A stretch of 64,000 bases of DNA, from the NCBI RefSeq assembly GCF_009730915.1, contig NC_052475.1:27155016-27219015 (forward strand), written 5' to 3'. A program made the position numbers and the translations under genes. Positions 10,998 to 23,632 of this stretch are shown one piece after another. Source of the DNA: Dioscorea cayenensis subsp. rotundata (lineage: Eukaryota > Streptophyta > Magnoliopsida > Dioscoreales > Dioscoreaceae). Numbering within the stretch: the stretch's first letter is position 1; the number at the start of each line of letters is the position of its first letter. Under the pieces are notes generated by a model. That model made no database searches. It worked only from the letters and a program-made list of their open reading frames with translations, and was not told the origin of the DNA.

Positions 10998-13900
10998 ATG
11001 GGGACGGAAGTGGAGACCTCGGAAGTGGAGACCTTGGTTCCGCTGCTGCATTCCGAGACGACGGAGAAGCCTCGTGGCGGAGGTTTGCTTTCCGAGGTCG
11101 ACATTCCGCCATGGAGGGACCAGATCACGATCAGGGGTTTGCTTGTTAGCGCTTTGCTTGGATCGCTCTTCTGTATTATCACTCACAAGCTTAATCTCAC
11201 GGTCGGTGTGATCCCCTCGCTCAACGTCGCAGCCGGCTTGCTGGGGTTCTTCTTTGTTAAGAGCTGGACGGGATTCTTGCAGAAATTGGGGTTTTCGGGG
11301 AAGCCCTTCACTCGGCAGGAGAACACCGTGATCCAGACCTGCGTGGTTGCGTGTTATGGGCTGGCTTTTAGTGGTGAGATTTCGGGTTTTCTCAATTTTT
11401 TGAGTTCTTTTTTTTTGGATCCCTACCATGTAGAGAAATCTTAAAAGGTTTTTTATTTTTATTGGTTTGATTTCATATTTTGTAGGACTTTTTCGTTTCT
11501 CCATTTTTTTATTATTGATTTGGTTGGAATGCACTGAAGCTTCTTCAAACTAATTCCAGTTTATTGGCCTAGCTTTGTTGTGAAAAAAAAATTGAATCTG
11601 TAAACTTACTTATGATGTATGTTCCAGGGGGATTTGGATCATACATGCTTTCAATGGACCAAAAGACTTATGAGCTCATTGGACCAGATTACCCTGGTAA
11701 CAGGGCAGAAGATGTTAAAAATCCTTCTTTGGGTTGGATGATTGGCTTCATGTTCGTTGTTAGTTTTCTTGGCCTTTTTAGCCTTGTCGCACTTCGCAAG
11801 GTATGAAAAGCTCTATATATCTCTTCATAATAATGTTTGATTTCTTTGTCTTTTTAATTTCATCCTTGTGGAAGTTTATACTGATTTCTTAGTGGTTTAC
11901 TGGATGTAAATTATGACTATTTAGATTATAAATGATTATTTCCAATTGTTTTTCAGTTACATTCAGATTTCTTCTGCTTTGGTTTACATGACTATAGGTT
12001 ATGGTAATTGACTACAAGCTCACCTACCCTAGTGGGACAGCAACTGCCTTGCTTATAAATAGTTTTCATACCAACACTGGAGCTGAGCTGGCAGGGTAAG
12101 GTTTGTTGCTCAAATTTATATGGTTTTGGGAAGTATGTTTTTAACTGTGGTTGTGTTATAACAGGACGGTTGCATTTCTTTAATCTGTGCTTTGTTTTTA
12201 TATGGTTTATTGATCAATGATTAAAGAAAAACGGATGAATTTACTGGATTTTGCAATCTACTGTAGGTCAATTTATTTGTAAATTGTGTTTGCCTGCTAA
12301 ATTTATGACTTGAATGGTCAGCATCTTGTCTTTATCATGCACATATGCCTTTTATCAGGTTTTCTCTCAAATTTTCAAATGCCAGTTATTGTGCTTAGCT
12401 TACTTCCTGGGATCATAACTTTTACTGATTATTGGTTTTGATAGAAAATATGAATTTCTATTAATACTTGTATGCTGTTGACTTTTTTGGTGTATGATTT
12501 TTGGAATTCTACTCAACTTTAAATTTAATGTCTTTGGTGGAATTTCATTAGTTTATTGGTAGCAAAAAAAGTGCTGCTTGTTGTCAAGATTAGGTCTGAA
12601 TGTAATAAACAAATAGAAAAATTGCTTATAGTTGGATTAGAGGGGACAGAACCATCATTTCATTGGGAACATACAGCTGATGGTTCCATGTTATTGTACG
12701 TTGATGAGATGTAACTCTATCTCTTTACACTAGTAGTTTTTGTTTGGAAGAATTTTTGAATTACATGTAACTTGAGTTACTGAGCTTTTAGAAATCCAGT
12801 GGTTGGTTCACAAGATTATAAAACCCATGTAATTCATATTACATCCAATGATAGATTTGATTTTACTACCAAATTAGCCGTAAAACCAAATCCCTTGTTT
12901 GTAGGCTTCTTCACATGCATAACTTGTGATCTATATGTGACCAACTAAGGAAAAACAAGCATTATCAAATATTTATGGATATTTTTGTCGAGTGGAAAAA
13001 TTATAAAATCTAATAATTAATTTAATAATTATTTTAATAACCAATTTAATAATAAAATTAATAGTTAAAATGATCAATATTATAATTAAAATCATTAAAT
13101 AACATGCTAGAAAGGTATGAAAATTTCATAAATACTCTTTTTGGTGGGTTAATAATTAAATTAAAAAATTATAAAATTTAATAATAAATTTAATAATGAA
13201 ATTAATAGTTAAACTAATTATTACAGTACTTTAATATCATTAAAATGATATTAAAATATTTGGCATGTAAAAAGTTTTTAATTCCAAATTTACAAATTTC
13301 TCTGACTAAATAAAAAATCGTATAATATAATATCTTCAGTCGCATTGAAACAAACACAGGATTTCATTGAACTGTATTTTAAAATTCATGTATATTCATT
13401 AATAGTATAATTGGAAATCTATTGTATTTACAGTTATATAACTTACATTGAGCTAAACGCCACCAAAACATAATTATATCAGGCTTCCTATGCATTTATT
13501 CATAAATTCTAGGTTGTTCATTGGAGATAATAAGAGGAGCCTAAAATAAGGTAGAAGTTGCAAATTTAATATTGCATTTGAAAATTTAACATCCTACTGA
13601 TTTATGTCAAAACCTATGTATTGATTTTACCGTAGGGAATTACTTCCACTAATTAAATTTGTATGGTTTGCAAAAGGATTTTTGGATGGAAGTCACCCCT
13701 ATGACAGCTTGGATCCTAGTAACTATGTTCTTTGAACAGAGTGGCACTCAACAAGGCTTCTTTTTTTTCCTGTAACTTTTCATCGACAATGCTGATAAAA
13801 TAAAATAGTGTTTTGATAGCAGATGTTGTGATAACAAATTCCCTGTACTACTATTCTCATTTTTTTTAAAAATTTATTTGATGGTTTTTTTAATTATTAC

Positions 13901-16669
13901 ATTTTTTGCAATTGTTCTGTTTACCGTGCTTCAATGAATTGATGCAGGAAACAAGTCCATTGCCTTGGAAAATATCTGAGCATAAGCTTCTTCTGGAGTT
14001 GCTTCAAGTGGTTCTTTAGTGGTGTGGGAGATTCATGCGGCTTTGATAATTTCCCTAGTTTGGGTCTTGAAGCATTTAAAAATACGTAATGGTCATCCAC
14101 CCTTCACTTTCTTCCCAAAGTACTAATTTTTATGCCAACTCCATTTGATGGGGACCGATAATATTTGTTATCATCTATAGCCTGCATACTCTGTTGTGAT
14201 ATAATCCTATAATATGATACTAGTCCTTGATACCCAGTTTAACTTATGCTCTATATTTATTATTGTGATTTTAACATGTGAAACTTTCACCCAAGCCTTT
14301 TCTTTTTCCCTTTCTGGTTTCTTATTTGGGATTCTCTCTACTTTTTTCTTCTTACTCAACAGTTCATCTGTAGTTATTTGGGGCAAAATCCCTATCTTAT
14401 CTAATGCTTCTTTTGTCAAAATTTATTGTCTGTGGTTGGAAGGGTAGCTTCTGCCAAATATCCAGTTATAGAAGTTTGTAAGTTGGGCCATGTCCTGTTC
14501 CGTGGGGAACTTACTCTTTCATCGTGAAAATGTTCTGTCAGAAACAAAATCATTTATTGCTAATATGCCTTCTGTGATGGAAAAATCTTCACATAACTTG
14601 GATGGTAAAACAGGGATTTGGTCTAACATTCTTTGGTACTTATGCAGGTTTTATTTTGACTTCAGTCCAACTTACATTGGATGTGGTCTTATCTGCCCGC
14701 ACATTGTTAATTGCTCAGTCCTTCTGGGAGCTATTATCTCATGGGGCTTTCTTTGGCCATTCATTGCTCAACGGGCAGGGGATTGGTACCCAGATAACCT
14801 TGAAGCCAATGACTTTAAAGGACTTTATGGATACAAGGTATGCCAAGTCCCTGGTGTCTTTTGAAAAGGACTCTTCTATGCTGTGCAGTGGTTTTAAGAT
14901 TAACAAGCTAAAGGACTTGTCGAACATGAATCTATTTAATAAGCCTCATAGATGCTGTTTATGGAACAATTTAGTGTTACAGGTGATGTGTTAAAAACGA
15001 AAAATGTTTGTTCCAGAATTTCCAGTTCATAGTTATGTCTTTTAATTTAGTAATACTTGTGACTTGTAGGATCTTCTGGAATTGATTTTCTAGTATGTTA
15101 ATTATCTGAATATTTGTATGGCTCCTAAATAACGGTCATGCTGCTCTTTGAGTCTATTGTAAGTCTGTTTATTGCTTCTGCACTCATCTCTATCTCTATA
15201 CACAATCTCTATCTCTGCACATGCACTTACATCTATGTGTGTGTGTGTAATTGTCTTGTTAGTCCTAGAAGATGCTTTGCATCAGTGTTTAATTGTATAT
15301 CCAGTATTTGAATTTTTTACTTGAACACTCTGCATTCAGGTTTTCATAGCACTATCTCTGATCCTTGGTGATGGAATTTACAATTTGATCAAAATATTGT
15401 ATGTGAGCAGCAAGGCGATGTGCAATGTGCAGTCAAAAGAGAGCAGCCTTCCCATTGCCAATCAAAAAGGTATGCCATTCTTGTTTTTTATCAGTGGTTA
15501 AAGCAATAGGATCTATGTCTTGTGCCTGAACTGATGGTAATGTCAGTACTAGTTTTCTATATGTCATTCCAGTGCTGCTGGTTTTGGTTTTTTTGCCATC
15601 TCACTGTTTTTACACCATTTGATATTAACAGTCTATCATAATTCTTTTGTTGCATGGTCCCTCTCAATTATCTTTCTCTAACTCTTCACTGCAATACCAT
15701 CCATTTACTTGGGATTTTGTTTGTTCCCCAGATGATGAGGATGAGGATTCAATGCTATCAGAAGAGGATAAACTACGTAACGAAGTGTTTGTAAGAGACA
15801 GCATACCACCCTGGCTTGCAGCATCTGGGTATGTTGCATTGGCTGCAATATCCACTGCGACAATACCAATCATCTTTCCTCAAATCCCATGGTACCTTGT
15901 TCTGGTTTGTTATATCCTCGCTCCAGCACTTGCCTTCTGTAACTCATACGGCACTGGCCTTACTGACTGGAACCTATCATCTACTTACGGGAAGATTGGC
16001 CTCTTCATTTTTGCTTCACTGGTCGGATCTAATGGTGGTGTGATTGCTGGACTGGCTGCATGCGGTGTCATGATGTCCATCGTCTCTACTGCTGCAGACC
16101 TTATGCAGGACTTCAAAACAGGCTATCTCACACTTTCATCCCCTCGCTCCATGTTTGTATCACAGTTGATCGGAACAGCATTGGGTTGTGTCATTGCCCC
16201 TCTCACATTCTGGCTATACTGGAAGGCATTCGACATTGGATCCCCTGACGGCGTCTACAAAGCTCCCTATGCAGTTATTTATCGTGAAATGGCCATTCTA
16301 GGCATTAAAGGTTTCTCGTCACTGCCAAAACACTGCCTGGAGATTTGCTGCGTGTTCTTTTTGCTTGCCATTGTCATCAACCTCGCAAGGGATGTAACTC
16401 CTCCTAAAGTCTCCAAGTTCATTCCAATCCCCATGGCAATGGCTGTTCCTTTCTACATCGGAGCATACTTCGCAATTGATATGTTTGTTGGCACTGTTAT
16501 CTTGTTTGTGTGGGAGCGTATTAATAAGAAGGGAGCTGATGATTTTGCAGGCGCCATGGCCTCTGGTCTTATTTGTGGTGATGGCATTTGGACCGTCCCT
16601 TCAGCTATTCTTTCTATCTTCAGGATTGATCCTCCTATTTGCATGTCCTTTGGCCCTTCTTCAACCTGA
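10998..16669 (+). CDS. YSL6: YSL6-type metal-nicotianamine transporter
   Basis: This is an oligopeptide-transporter-family (YSL) protein that moves metal-nicotianamine complexes across membranes. There are seven exons: 10998-11373, 11628-11800, 11998-12095, 13948-14085, 14648-14837, 15340-15469 and 15732-16669. All borders are GT-AG and the sum is 2043 bases (680 residues), close to the family's usual length. A short acidic N-terminus leads into [12 protein letters not shown] and a protein with about 13-14 hydrophobic segments. Typical YSL blocks are [41 protein letters not shown] and [15 protein letters not shown]. The acidic loop [18 protein letters not shown] marks the middle. Spelling is closest to the YSL6 clade (rice YSL6 is known to transport Mn-nicotianamine; the Arabidopsis relatives act at plastid or vacuole membranes). 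The substrate here is inferred. ATG 10998 is the first in-frame ATG and has a GC-rich leader. Confidence 0.95.
12096..13947 (+). other. long AT-rich intron 3 of YSL6
   Basis: This 1.85-kb intron contains a very AT-rich segment (about 12990-13270) with a diverged direct duplication. 'aaattataaaat' and the following ~55 bases recur 168 bases apart, at 12998 and 13166. The insert-like composition suggests an old transposon remnant, but no coding or terminal signature is left. Confidence 0.55.
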
Positions 16670-17774
16670 TCTTTCGTCAGCGCAACTAGCATCATGTGAA
16701 TAAGTAGTTCCGTTTATATGTACTTTGTTGATTGACGTTCTTAATTATATAAATTTTATTATCAATTAAACACTTGTTTCCAGAACTTTGGGGGATCAGT
16801 GTATATGACTTAATAGGAAATGCTTCACAAAGGTGGTGGCAACATCTCCTGCAGGTGCATGGAGTTAATTTCATGGCAATGCTAATGCTAATGCTAAGCT
16901 TCTTTAGTGGGGGAACAAATTCACTACTTTATGAGGGTATAGTTCTTATATATGTTTTGCATCTTACTTGCGTCCAATTAAACCTTCTTTGATTTTTAAG
17001 TAGCTAATATATATATTCAGGCTAGCAAAGGGAGCATTGTTGAATTTCTATGAGATTACCAATAAGACATTAAGGATGAAGTTCCCAAATCAACAAAGAA
17101 GACAATGCGCAATTTAACTATGAGATTATAGATGTAAGTGATCAATTACTTGAGATCATTTTCTACTATATGGATTAGAAATTGCCAGGCTCTCATAGCA
17201 ACCATATAATCAAAGAGGTTTGAATGGTCATCGAATTAGTATTTGGTATCATTAATGCAAATTCCAATTTGTACAGCTTCAATTAAAGACATGCAGGTAG
17301 ACCAAACTGAATAATTGCATTCGTACATACGAACTAATCGATGTCAGAAACTTCGTATTTGATTAGGAGTGTGTCGCATGCGAAAATATTAAAAACCTAT
17401 AAATAAAGTTTTATTCTAATAAGAACTATCCTTCAGTGATTGAAAAACTGAGCTGTTAATTAGATATATCACTAATCACATATTAGTAAGACTTGATTAT
17501 CTTTGTCGCAGCAAATTTAATTGAACCAATGTTTGTAATTAACCTTCATCAATTAAAGTTGTCATATTCTAACAGTACATAGTGCATGAACGTGAATGAG
17601 TTCTCTAAACATCAAGAAGCATGGGCACCAATGAGACAAAGCATGGCCTGCTGCTGGATGAGAGTACCATTCTTATAATTGATAAATCAAATGGTTTTTA
17701 GGTAACATGCGAGTTAGTTGCATTCTTGTAGCACCTGCAGGTCCTCTGTTCAAAAGCTATAGTCAGTACTATAT

Positions 17775-17935
17775 GTGTAATGAACCCTGTATAGTCTCAC
17801 ATCGGCTAATTAAAAGAGTGATCATGTGCATATAAGAGTGTAGTGGGGCTATGCCGGTGTCACATGAATGCCATTGAGCGGTGTTGAATTAGAATTTTGT
17901 ATTTGTCGACAGTTTTTCCACCGGAGTTGCCTACT
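17775..17935 (+). repeat. possible solo-LTR-like fragment
   Basis: 'tagtctcacatcggctaattaaaa' followed by 'gatcatgtgcatataagag' is the kind of promoter-like sequence often found in plant LTRs and TRIMs. I could not define its ends or a second copy in the window, so this is only a resemblance. It would be an old fragment. Confidence 0.25.
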
Positions 17936-20061
17936 TTGAATTTTCCAATTTTTGAAATAGTGAACAAGAAGATCTTGTTTTCTCTGCTTTAATTCAGTCA
18001 CTTGGAGATTAAGATGGAGTGAAAATTTGAAGTTTGTTTTAGTTTGGTGTTGGTTTTGGTAATATTTGTGGCTAATTGCACCTCTTAAGCTGTTGAAAAA
18101 GAAAATTAGTTAAAGTTTTATATGCTTGGATTTAATTTATTGCACTGGTAGATAGGTGTGGCACCAATCATACACAATTATTAATTTCTTTGTGTTTATA
18201 CATATTTATGTACATAAAACAATGGCCATCACTCTGTTCTCAAGATTTAGCACATGTTTTTAATTGGCTTTCAAAAATGGCTCAACGTAACTCAACCATG
18301 TTTGAACACTTGTTCAGAAGTATTGAAAAGTCAGTGACTTGTGAATTCAGATCATATATATATATATATATATATATTTACACACTGCAGTGTCATTTTA
18401 AATTTTTTTGAAAAAGATGAAATATTTATTGGTCTTAAAACGTGTATATTTTTGAGTCAAAGGAGCCAGATATATGACTAAGATTTCTTTAGAATGGTCA
18501 AAAAAATTAAATATTTTATCAAATTTATTTGACCAAGCACTAATATTTATTTTATTTTATTTTATTTTTTGACAAATACGATTAGAATCATTAAAGAGAC
18601 GAATAAGTATAAAAATTCAAACATCAATATTATGTAATAATATGATAAAATAATAAAACTTCTAAATTTTATTGTTTGAATAAATCTTATGTTTTAATAA
18701 AACTTTTTGTGTAAAATAATAATTTAATACATTCAATATAAGTAAGACATTCTGTCTGGTTTCCATTTTCCAACTTTGTATTCTTATTTTAATAAAATTA
18801 AATAAATCAAATCTAATGTATTAATAGTGCTTTGTAAGTAGAATGAATTCAAAAAACCTTTTTCATTTTTAAAAATCATGTATCAACACAAGTAGTATAT
18901 TCTTGAATATATAGTTAAAAAAAAAAACCCTCAAGCAAGCATTATTGAATGATAGACAAGTAGGTGAACAATTAATATTTTCCATGTTAGGGTATCGGAA
19001 AAAGAGGCTCCCTCTAATAATCATATTTACAAAAATATTAATGACTTACATACTATTAATTAATCACAGTTTATTTTCCATTGAATTCTCAAGAGTGTTT
19101 CCTTTGATTTTATTTACCTCATATTTTTCCATTAATTTAAAGCATGATTAATACGAATATGAATTAAATGAGTGATTAGTATGTAGTTTAAGTTGGTGCA
19201 TGAACTAATATAATTAAAACTACGTGCAAATAAAGCAAGTCAGCAAGTAAAAGTGGTCCGCCAACCTTGTCCAAACTTCCACTCTAGAAAGAAGGTTAGA
19301 AGGTTGATCTTCCCAAATTGTCTTTATATTAATTAGTTTGACACTTTACTCTTCGGCATCTGATTCAATTCCTATCTATATCATTGCTTTTTGGCAAATT
19401 AATTCTTTTGATGGAGATATATAGATCAATATTTTATCTATCTAAAGATGTGTGTGTATCTTATGATTATATAGAAATGATTCCTTAATCTAAATAATTA
19501 AGGTTGTATATATATATCTTTTATATACTAGAAAGAGATGAAATGTTAATCTAAATAATTTAAGGTTAAATAATATATATATATATACTGATATACACAC
19601 ACCTATATATACGACAATAATTTTGGTAAATATGTTGTATGGTAAAAAAGTAAGTCAAAAAATAATGTATTTATTATATGAAATGTAAAATTAAAATCAA
19701 ATACAAAATATGAAAGCGCAAAAGCAACAATAGTCAACAAATAGTTCAACCATTCATAGCATTTATAATTTCAACCCAAGAAATTATAATCTTTATGGTC
19801 GCCCATCAAGACTTGTGACTAGGTAGTTGACTTAAAAACAAAAATAAATAAATAAATAATTTGAAAAAAATTACATATATATGGATTCAAAATTTAATCC
19901 ATCTGAATTGGTAAACGAACTTCTCATGATTTTTTTAAAAAAAATAAATAAATATTCATGCATCCTTTTATGAAAGGCATTGACTTCTTTGTACCAACTC
20001 AAGAAAATGTAATCTTTGTTTAACTTTAGTAATAAAATGAAAATTACATACACACACAAAG

Positions 20062-20476
20062 GATTGAAAATGCCAATGTTCTGCATGTTCACTCTGTTAT
20101 CTTAAACATTAATCGCATGATCTTGTCTTGGTCTTCTTCAGCATCAGAGCATTCACAGGAGAGGCTGGGTGACTCCCTGACAAGCATCCGTTGTAGCTTG
20201 GAGTTTTTGAGATCCCGCGGAGGAGAGTGCGGAGAACGCGGCTCCCGAAAAGCATCAGAAACAGATTGTGGGGTAATGACTGTGGTGGTGGTGTCCCTAG
20301 GAGGAAGGGCCTTTCTCCTATTGTGTTTTGAGTTGTCTCTTTTTGTAACCACTTCTAATTGTCTGGGTTGGTCTGTTTCTATTGTGTTGTGTTGTTTCTT
20401 TTTCTACTTTTAGTAGAAATTTGTACTGGTATTTTCTTTAGTAATGAATGTGGTTTATCCATTTTAAAAAAAAAAC
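20062..20476 (+). mobile_element. probable 5'-truncated LINE (3' end only)
   Basis: A GC-richer block (about 20.12-20.30 kb) passes into a T-rich, TGT-rich 3' UTR and ends 'gtaatgaatgtggtttatccatttt' followed by an A run. This ending is characteristic of plant L1-type LINE 3' ends. Similar tails occur at 20860 and, inverted, at 25142. A weak 6-base match ('acaaag') on both sides might be a target-site duplication. Reading frames in the GC-richer block show no recognisable LINE domain, so only a tail is claimed. Confidence 0.45.
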
Positions 20477-20859
20477 AAAGCAATCCATCATCTCACGATA
20501 TATTTATAATTTTGCATGCATTTATGAAAGGCATTGAATTTTTTTTGTTATGCATTCACCTACGGTGCATGGAAAGGGATGGGCATGTTCATGCAAGACA
20601 AAGGGTCCTTAAAAAATGGACAGACGTCCTAAGTTAGGGTCGCATTATAAGGTGCCATTGATTTGCTTCTTTCAATGCTAGTTGGTTGGGTTCTGGTTGG
20701 CATCTATCTTCTAACCATCCCTTCATCAATTGACCCACAAAAGATGCAATTGGGGTCCCAAAAAAACTTTTGATCTTATCAAAATAATATGACCAAATTA
20801 GCAATCAAAAACATTTCTAAAAAGGTAACTCTTTATTGTTGTGCAATTACAGATTTTTA

Positions 20860-20895
20860 GTAATAAATATTGTCGGTTTATTCACTTTAAAAACA
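20860..20895 (+). mobile_element. degenerate LINE 3' tail
   Basis: 'taataaatattgtcggttta' followed by 'ttcactttaaaaacaataag' resembles the tail at 20441-20475, with several substitutions. It is only a short tail remnant. Confidence 0.3.
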
Positions 20896-21004
20896 ATAAG
20901 AGTAGATGATAAAAACACTAATATATATATATATATATATAAGTTGTCGTTTCTTGTGGCATTAATTTGAATGACTTCCTTCGGGACTGGCACTAGGCAT
21001 ACGA

Positions 21005-21570
21005 GACTAAGGCCTAAGCTAGGGCCTCACATTTAATAAGAACCTATATAATTTATATTTTTTAAAAATTATATTTATATTTTTTAAAAATTATATTTAA
21101 TTTTTTACTATTTGTTAAAAATTTTAACTATTCTTTAAAACTATAAAATTTAATATTATCAATATATCTAATAAATTTGGTATTATAATAGGGCTCCACA
21201 ATTTTCTAATCCTCAATTTTTTAAAAAAAATTATATTTAAAATTCTTATTTACTATTATCCTATCACATTTTTCTAATTTTGAAATTTTTAAATATTTTT
21301 TAAATTATAAACTTAATTTACAAGACTATAGTTAATTTCATCTTATAATAAGCCCAATAATTTTTTAGGTCTCCGAATATTTTTTTTTTCTTTTTAAGAA
21401 TCATATTTAAAATTTATATTTAAAAATTTTAAGTTTTTTTTTTAAACAATAAAAATTTAATTTATAATGATGTCAATATGCAATCAATTTGGTCTTATAC
21501 TAGAGTCTCACAATTTATTATTTTTTAATTATATTTTAAATTTTTATTACTATTATCCTATCCACATAAT
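21005..21570. repeat. diverged tandem array, unit about 160 bp
   Basis: The block 'gggcctcacattt' at 21022 recurs, altered, as 'gggctccacaatttt' (21191), 'agcccaataatttt' (21351) and 'gagtctcacaattt' (21503). The spacings are 169, 160 and 152 bases. Each is preceded by a similar '...tttggt-attataata' type segment and followed by AT-rich sequence with 'tactattatcctatc'. The right flank has 'aagaccggccctaattgac' near 21762, which resembles the terminal sequence of hAT-like elements. The array may be part of an old non-autonomous transposon. Confidence 0.45.
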
Positions 21571-23070
21571 ATTATTTTATCAATGAGTTTTTTTATACAT
21601 TATAGGTAGATTATATACAAAAATAAAAAAATTTCCAACTCTCTAGATTTTTTTCATATCAAAATTTTATTTATTATGATTATTAATAATGAATTTTTAT
21701 GAAATTTTTTATTTAATAAAAATTATTTTTAAAAAAATTATGAACTCCATTTTTACTAATTAAGACCGGCCCTAATTGACTTAGACATAATTGCCGCAAT
21801 TTGAATGACATACACATAATTCGTACTAGCTTAGTTTGCAATTTATCATAAAATAAAATTATCTTTAATTTGTTGATTCGAAAAAAATAAAAAAAAATAA
21901 GCATTGTTTTCAAATAATAAATTTTGTGTCAAACTTGAAGACTTTAGAAAGCAATTCTTCCTTCTTGAAGTTCAACTATGTCATTAATTTGAATGGGTTG
22001 CTAGTATAAATATAAATAGTCAAAATCTACTTAAAAAATTGTTTGTGTTCTCAAAATTTACTCCTACTTAAATTTTAATTTGATTTTAAATGACTTTATA
22101 GAACAATTGTCTTGGACAACTCAAGATCAAAAGTCTAAAACATAAATTATACTGTCTTACTCAAAGATTTGATATTAATTCTTTGGAGTCCAAATCACTT
22201 CATTAACTTTGATTTCTTACTGAGTTAGATATGCTCATTGGTTGTTGACCTAATCAAAAGTTTATAAAATAAGAATAGGTCTTCCAAGGTTTCTCCAAAT
22301 CCATCTAGTCTCATGTTAACCATAATAAGGGATGAAGTAAATAAATAAAAATAAATAAATAAAAACTAATGTATCAGTCTAGTCCTTGAACTAAAGGATT
22401 TAAATAAAGATTCTTTATCTCTAATTGAACTAGAGGATTTAACTAGGCATTCTTTGTTTTTAATTATTAATTACTATTATATATGCGTGTGTGTATATAT
22501 ATAAGATAACGTTCTTAGACTCAAACTTCTTTGCATTAATTATTTCATAAAAAATAATAAGAGCTGGTGATCTTAGAAAAGTCCAATAAGAAAGCACAAT
22601 TACTTTTTAGTCAAAGACACTGAAAGGTCAACAAGTAATAATAACTTTAAAGTTGTCATTATAAGTTCGGCAACCTAAATATCTAAAAAGCATGAAATAG
22701 TACTATATATAATTAACAAAGCTTGGTTTTTAAATACGGTGAACAATACAAGCAAATCAATACATTATTATATAAAACAGTTGCATGATCATGGCTTCTT
22801 CTAGTTCAATAGAAAAAAGTCCTCAACTGTCTAGAACTACTTCTAAGTTAGGTTTATCAACTTAAGATATGCATACCAACTTAGGTTACATGGCCAACAC
22901 TATTGTTACAAGATCTAACCAACTTATAGTTTATATTACTCATGCTATCATGTATATCCCTCTCAATTAATCTAAGATACATATTCATATACATATACAT
23001 ATATATTATCAGCCAACTTCATAATTAAGCCACTACTCTGTCTAGTTCAAGTTCTACTTGGATGGACCAT

Positions 23071-23297
23071 CTAAGCAAAACAATTTATTTATTTATTTTT
23101 TTTTTAAAAAAAAAAGGACAAGCGTCAGAACCCAGGGACGAACACGTGGGGGAATCACGCTCACCACCGAACCGTGCTCTCATTTTGCGCGAGATGAGGA
23201 TCGAACTCGGAGAGCCACGCTCGACACTCAAGACGAACATCCTACATAAGGGATTCGATGCCAATAAACCAAATGGTCGTTGGCCTAAGCAAAACAA
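23071..23297 (-). mobile_element. tRNA-derived SINE with 13-bp target-site duplication
   Basis: The element lies on the minus strand. Read in that sense it begins GGCCAACGACCATTTGG at 23284. It has an A-box-like TGGTTTATTGGCA (plus strand 23259-23271) and a B-box-like GAGTTCGATCCTC (23196-23208). It ends near 23084 in a T10-A10-TAAA-type tail. Perfect direct repeats 'ctaagcaaaacaa' flank it at 23071-23083 and 23285-23297. The body is about 200 bases. Pol III boxes, tail and duplicated target site together make this a confident SINE that inserted fairly recently. The family name is not known to me. Confidence 0.85.
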
Positions 23298-23511
23298 CTT
23301 CTCATGTGTATCAGTGTATGTATAATAAAATAAACATACGGAATAAGGTAAAATTAAAGGGTGTATATACATTATATATGGACAAGCTAGCTAGAGCTAG
23401 TCCTAATTGGCTAAACCGTGTATGTATTGATTATGGGGAGGTGGAATTAGATGGGCAACGTTCAATGAGATACGTGCTTCACGAGAGGACCCCACCAACT
23501 CTTGCATGTGT

Positions 23512-23523
23512 TCATAAATAAAG
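23512..23523 (+). promoter_or_regulatory. TATA-like box of the steroleosin-type SDR
   Basis: 'tcataaataaag' lies 110 bases before the ATG at 23633 and is followed by a CT-rich leader (ttccttcttctcctcctc). A 'tacgtgct' ACGT-core element lies about 40 bases further upstream at 23471. Confidence 0.4.
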
Positions 23524-23632
23524 ATCTTACTTCCTTCTTCTCCTCCTCAAACCAATTGCTCTCAACTCTCTCCCCTCCTCTCTTTTTCTCTTCTTTCTAT
23601 CAATCTTTCTCTCTGTTTCAAATTATTTTTCT

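Larger units (their letters stand above)
16670..23632. other. 7-kb gene-poor stretch between YSL6 and the steroleosin-type SDR
   Basis: No convincing gene is present. Contents, left to right: YSL6 3' flank; a possible solo-LTR-like piece near 17.78-17.93 kb; TA repeats near 18.35 kb; a probable LINE 3' end (about 20.06-20.48 kb); a degenerate second LINE tail (20.86 kb); a diverged ~160-bp tandem array (21.0-21.56 kb); a minus-strand SINE with target-site duplications (23.07-23.30 kb); and finally the SDR promoter. The rest is simple AT-rich DNA. Confidence 0.6.

Noticed and set aside
17775-17935. Cassandra-type TRIM with 5S RNA promoter
   Set aside because: The 'cacatcggctaatt' phrase is suggestive, but no 5S rRNA-like sequence is present.
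20089-20413. Open frames on both strands in the GC-richer block of the LINE-like segment
   Set aside because: Neither frame has a recognisable domain, and the overlapping frames on both strands are explained by base composition of the LINE 3' region.
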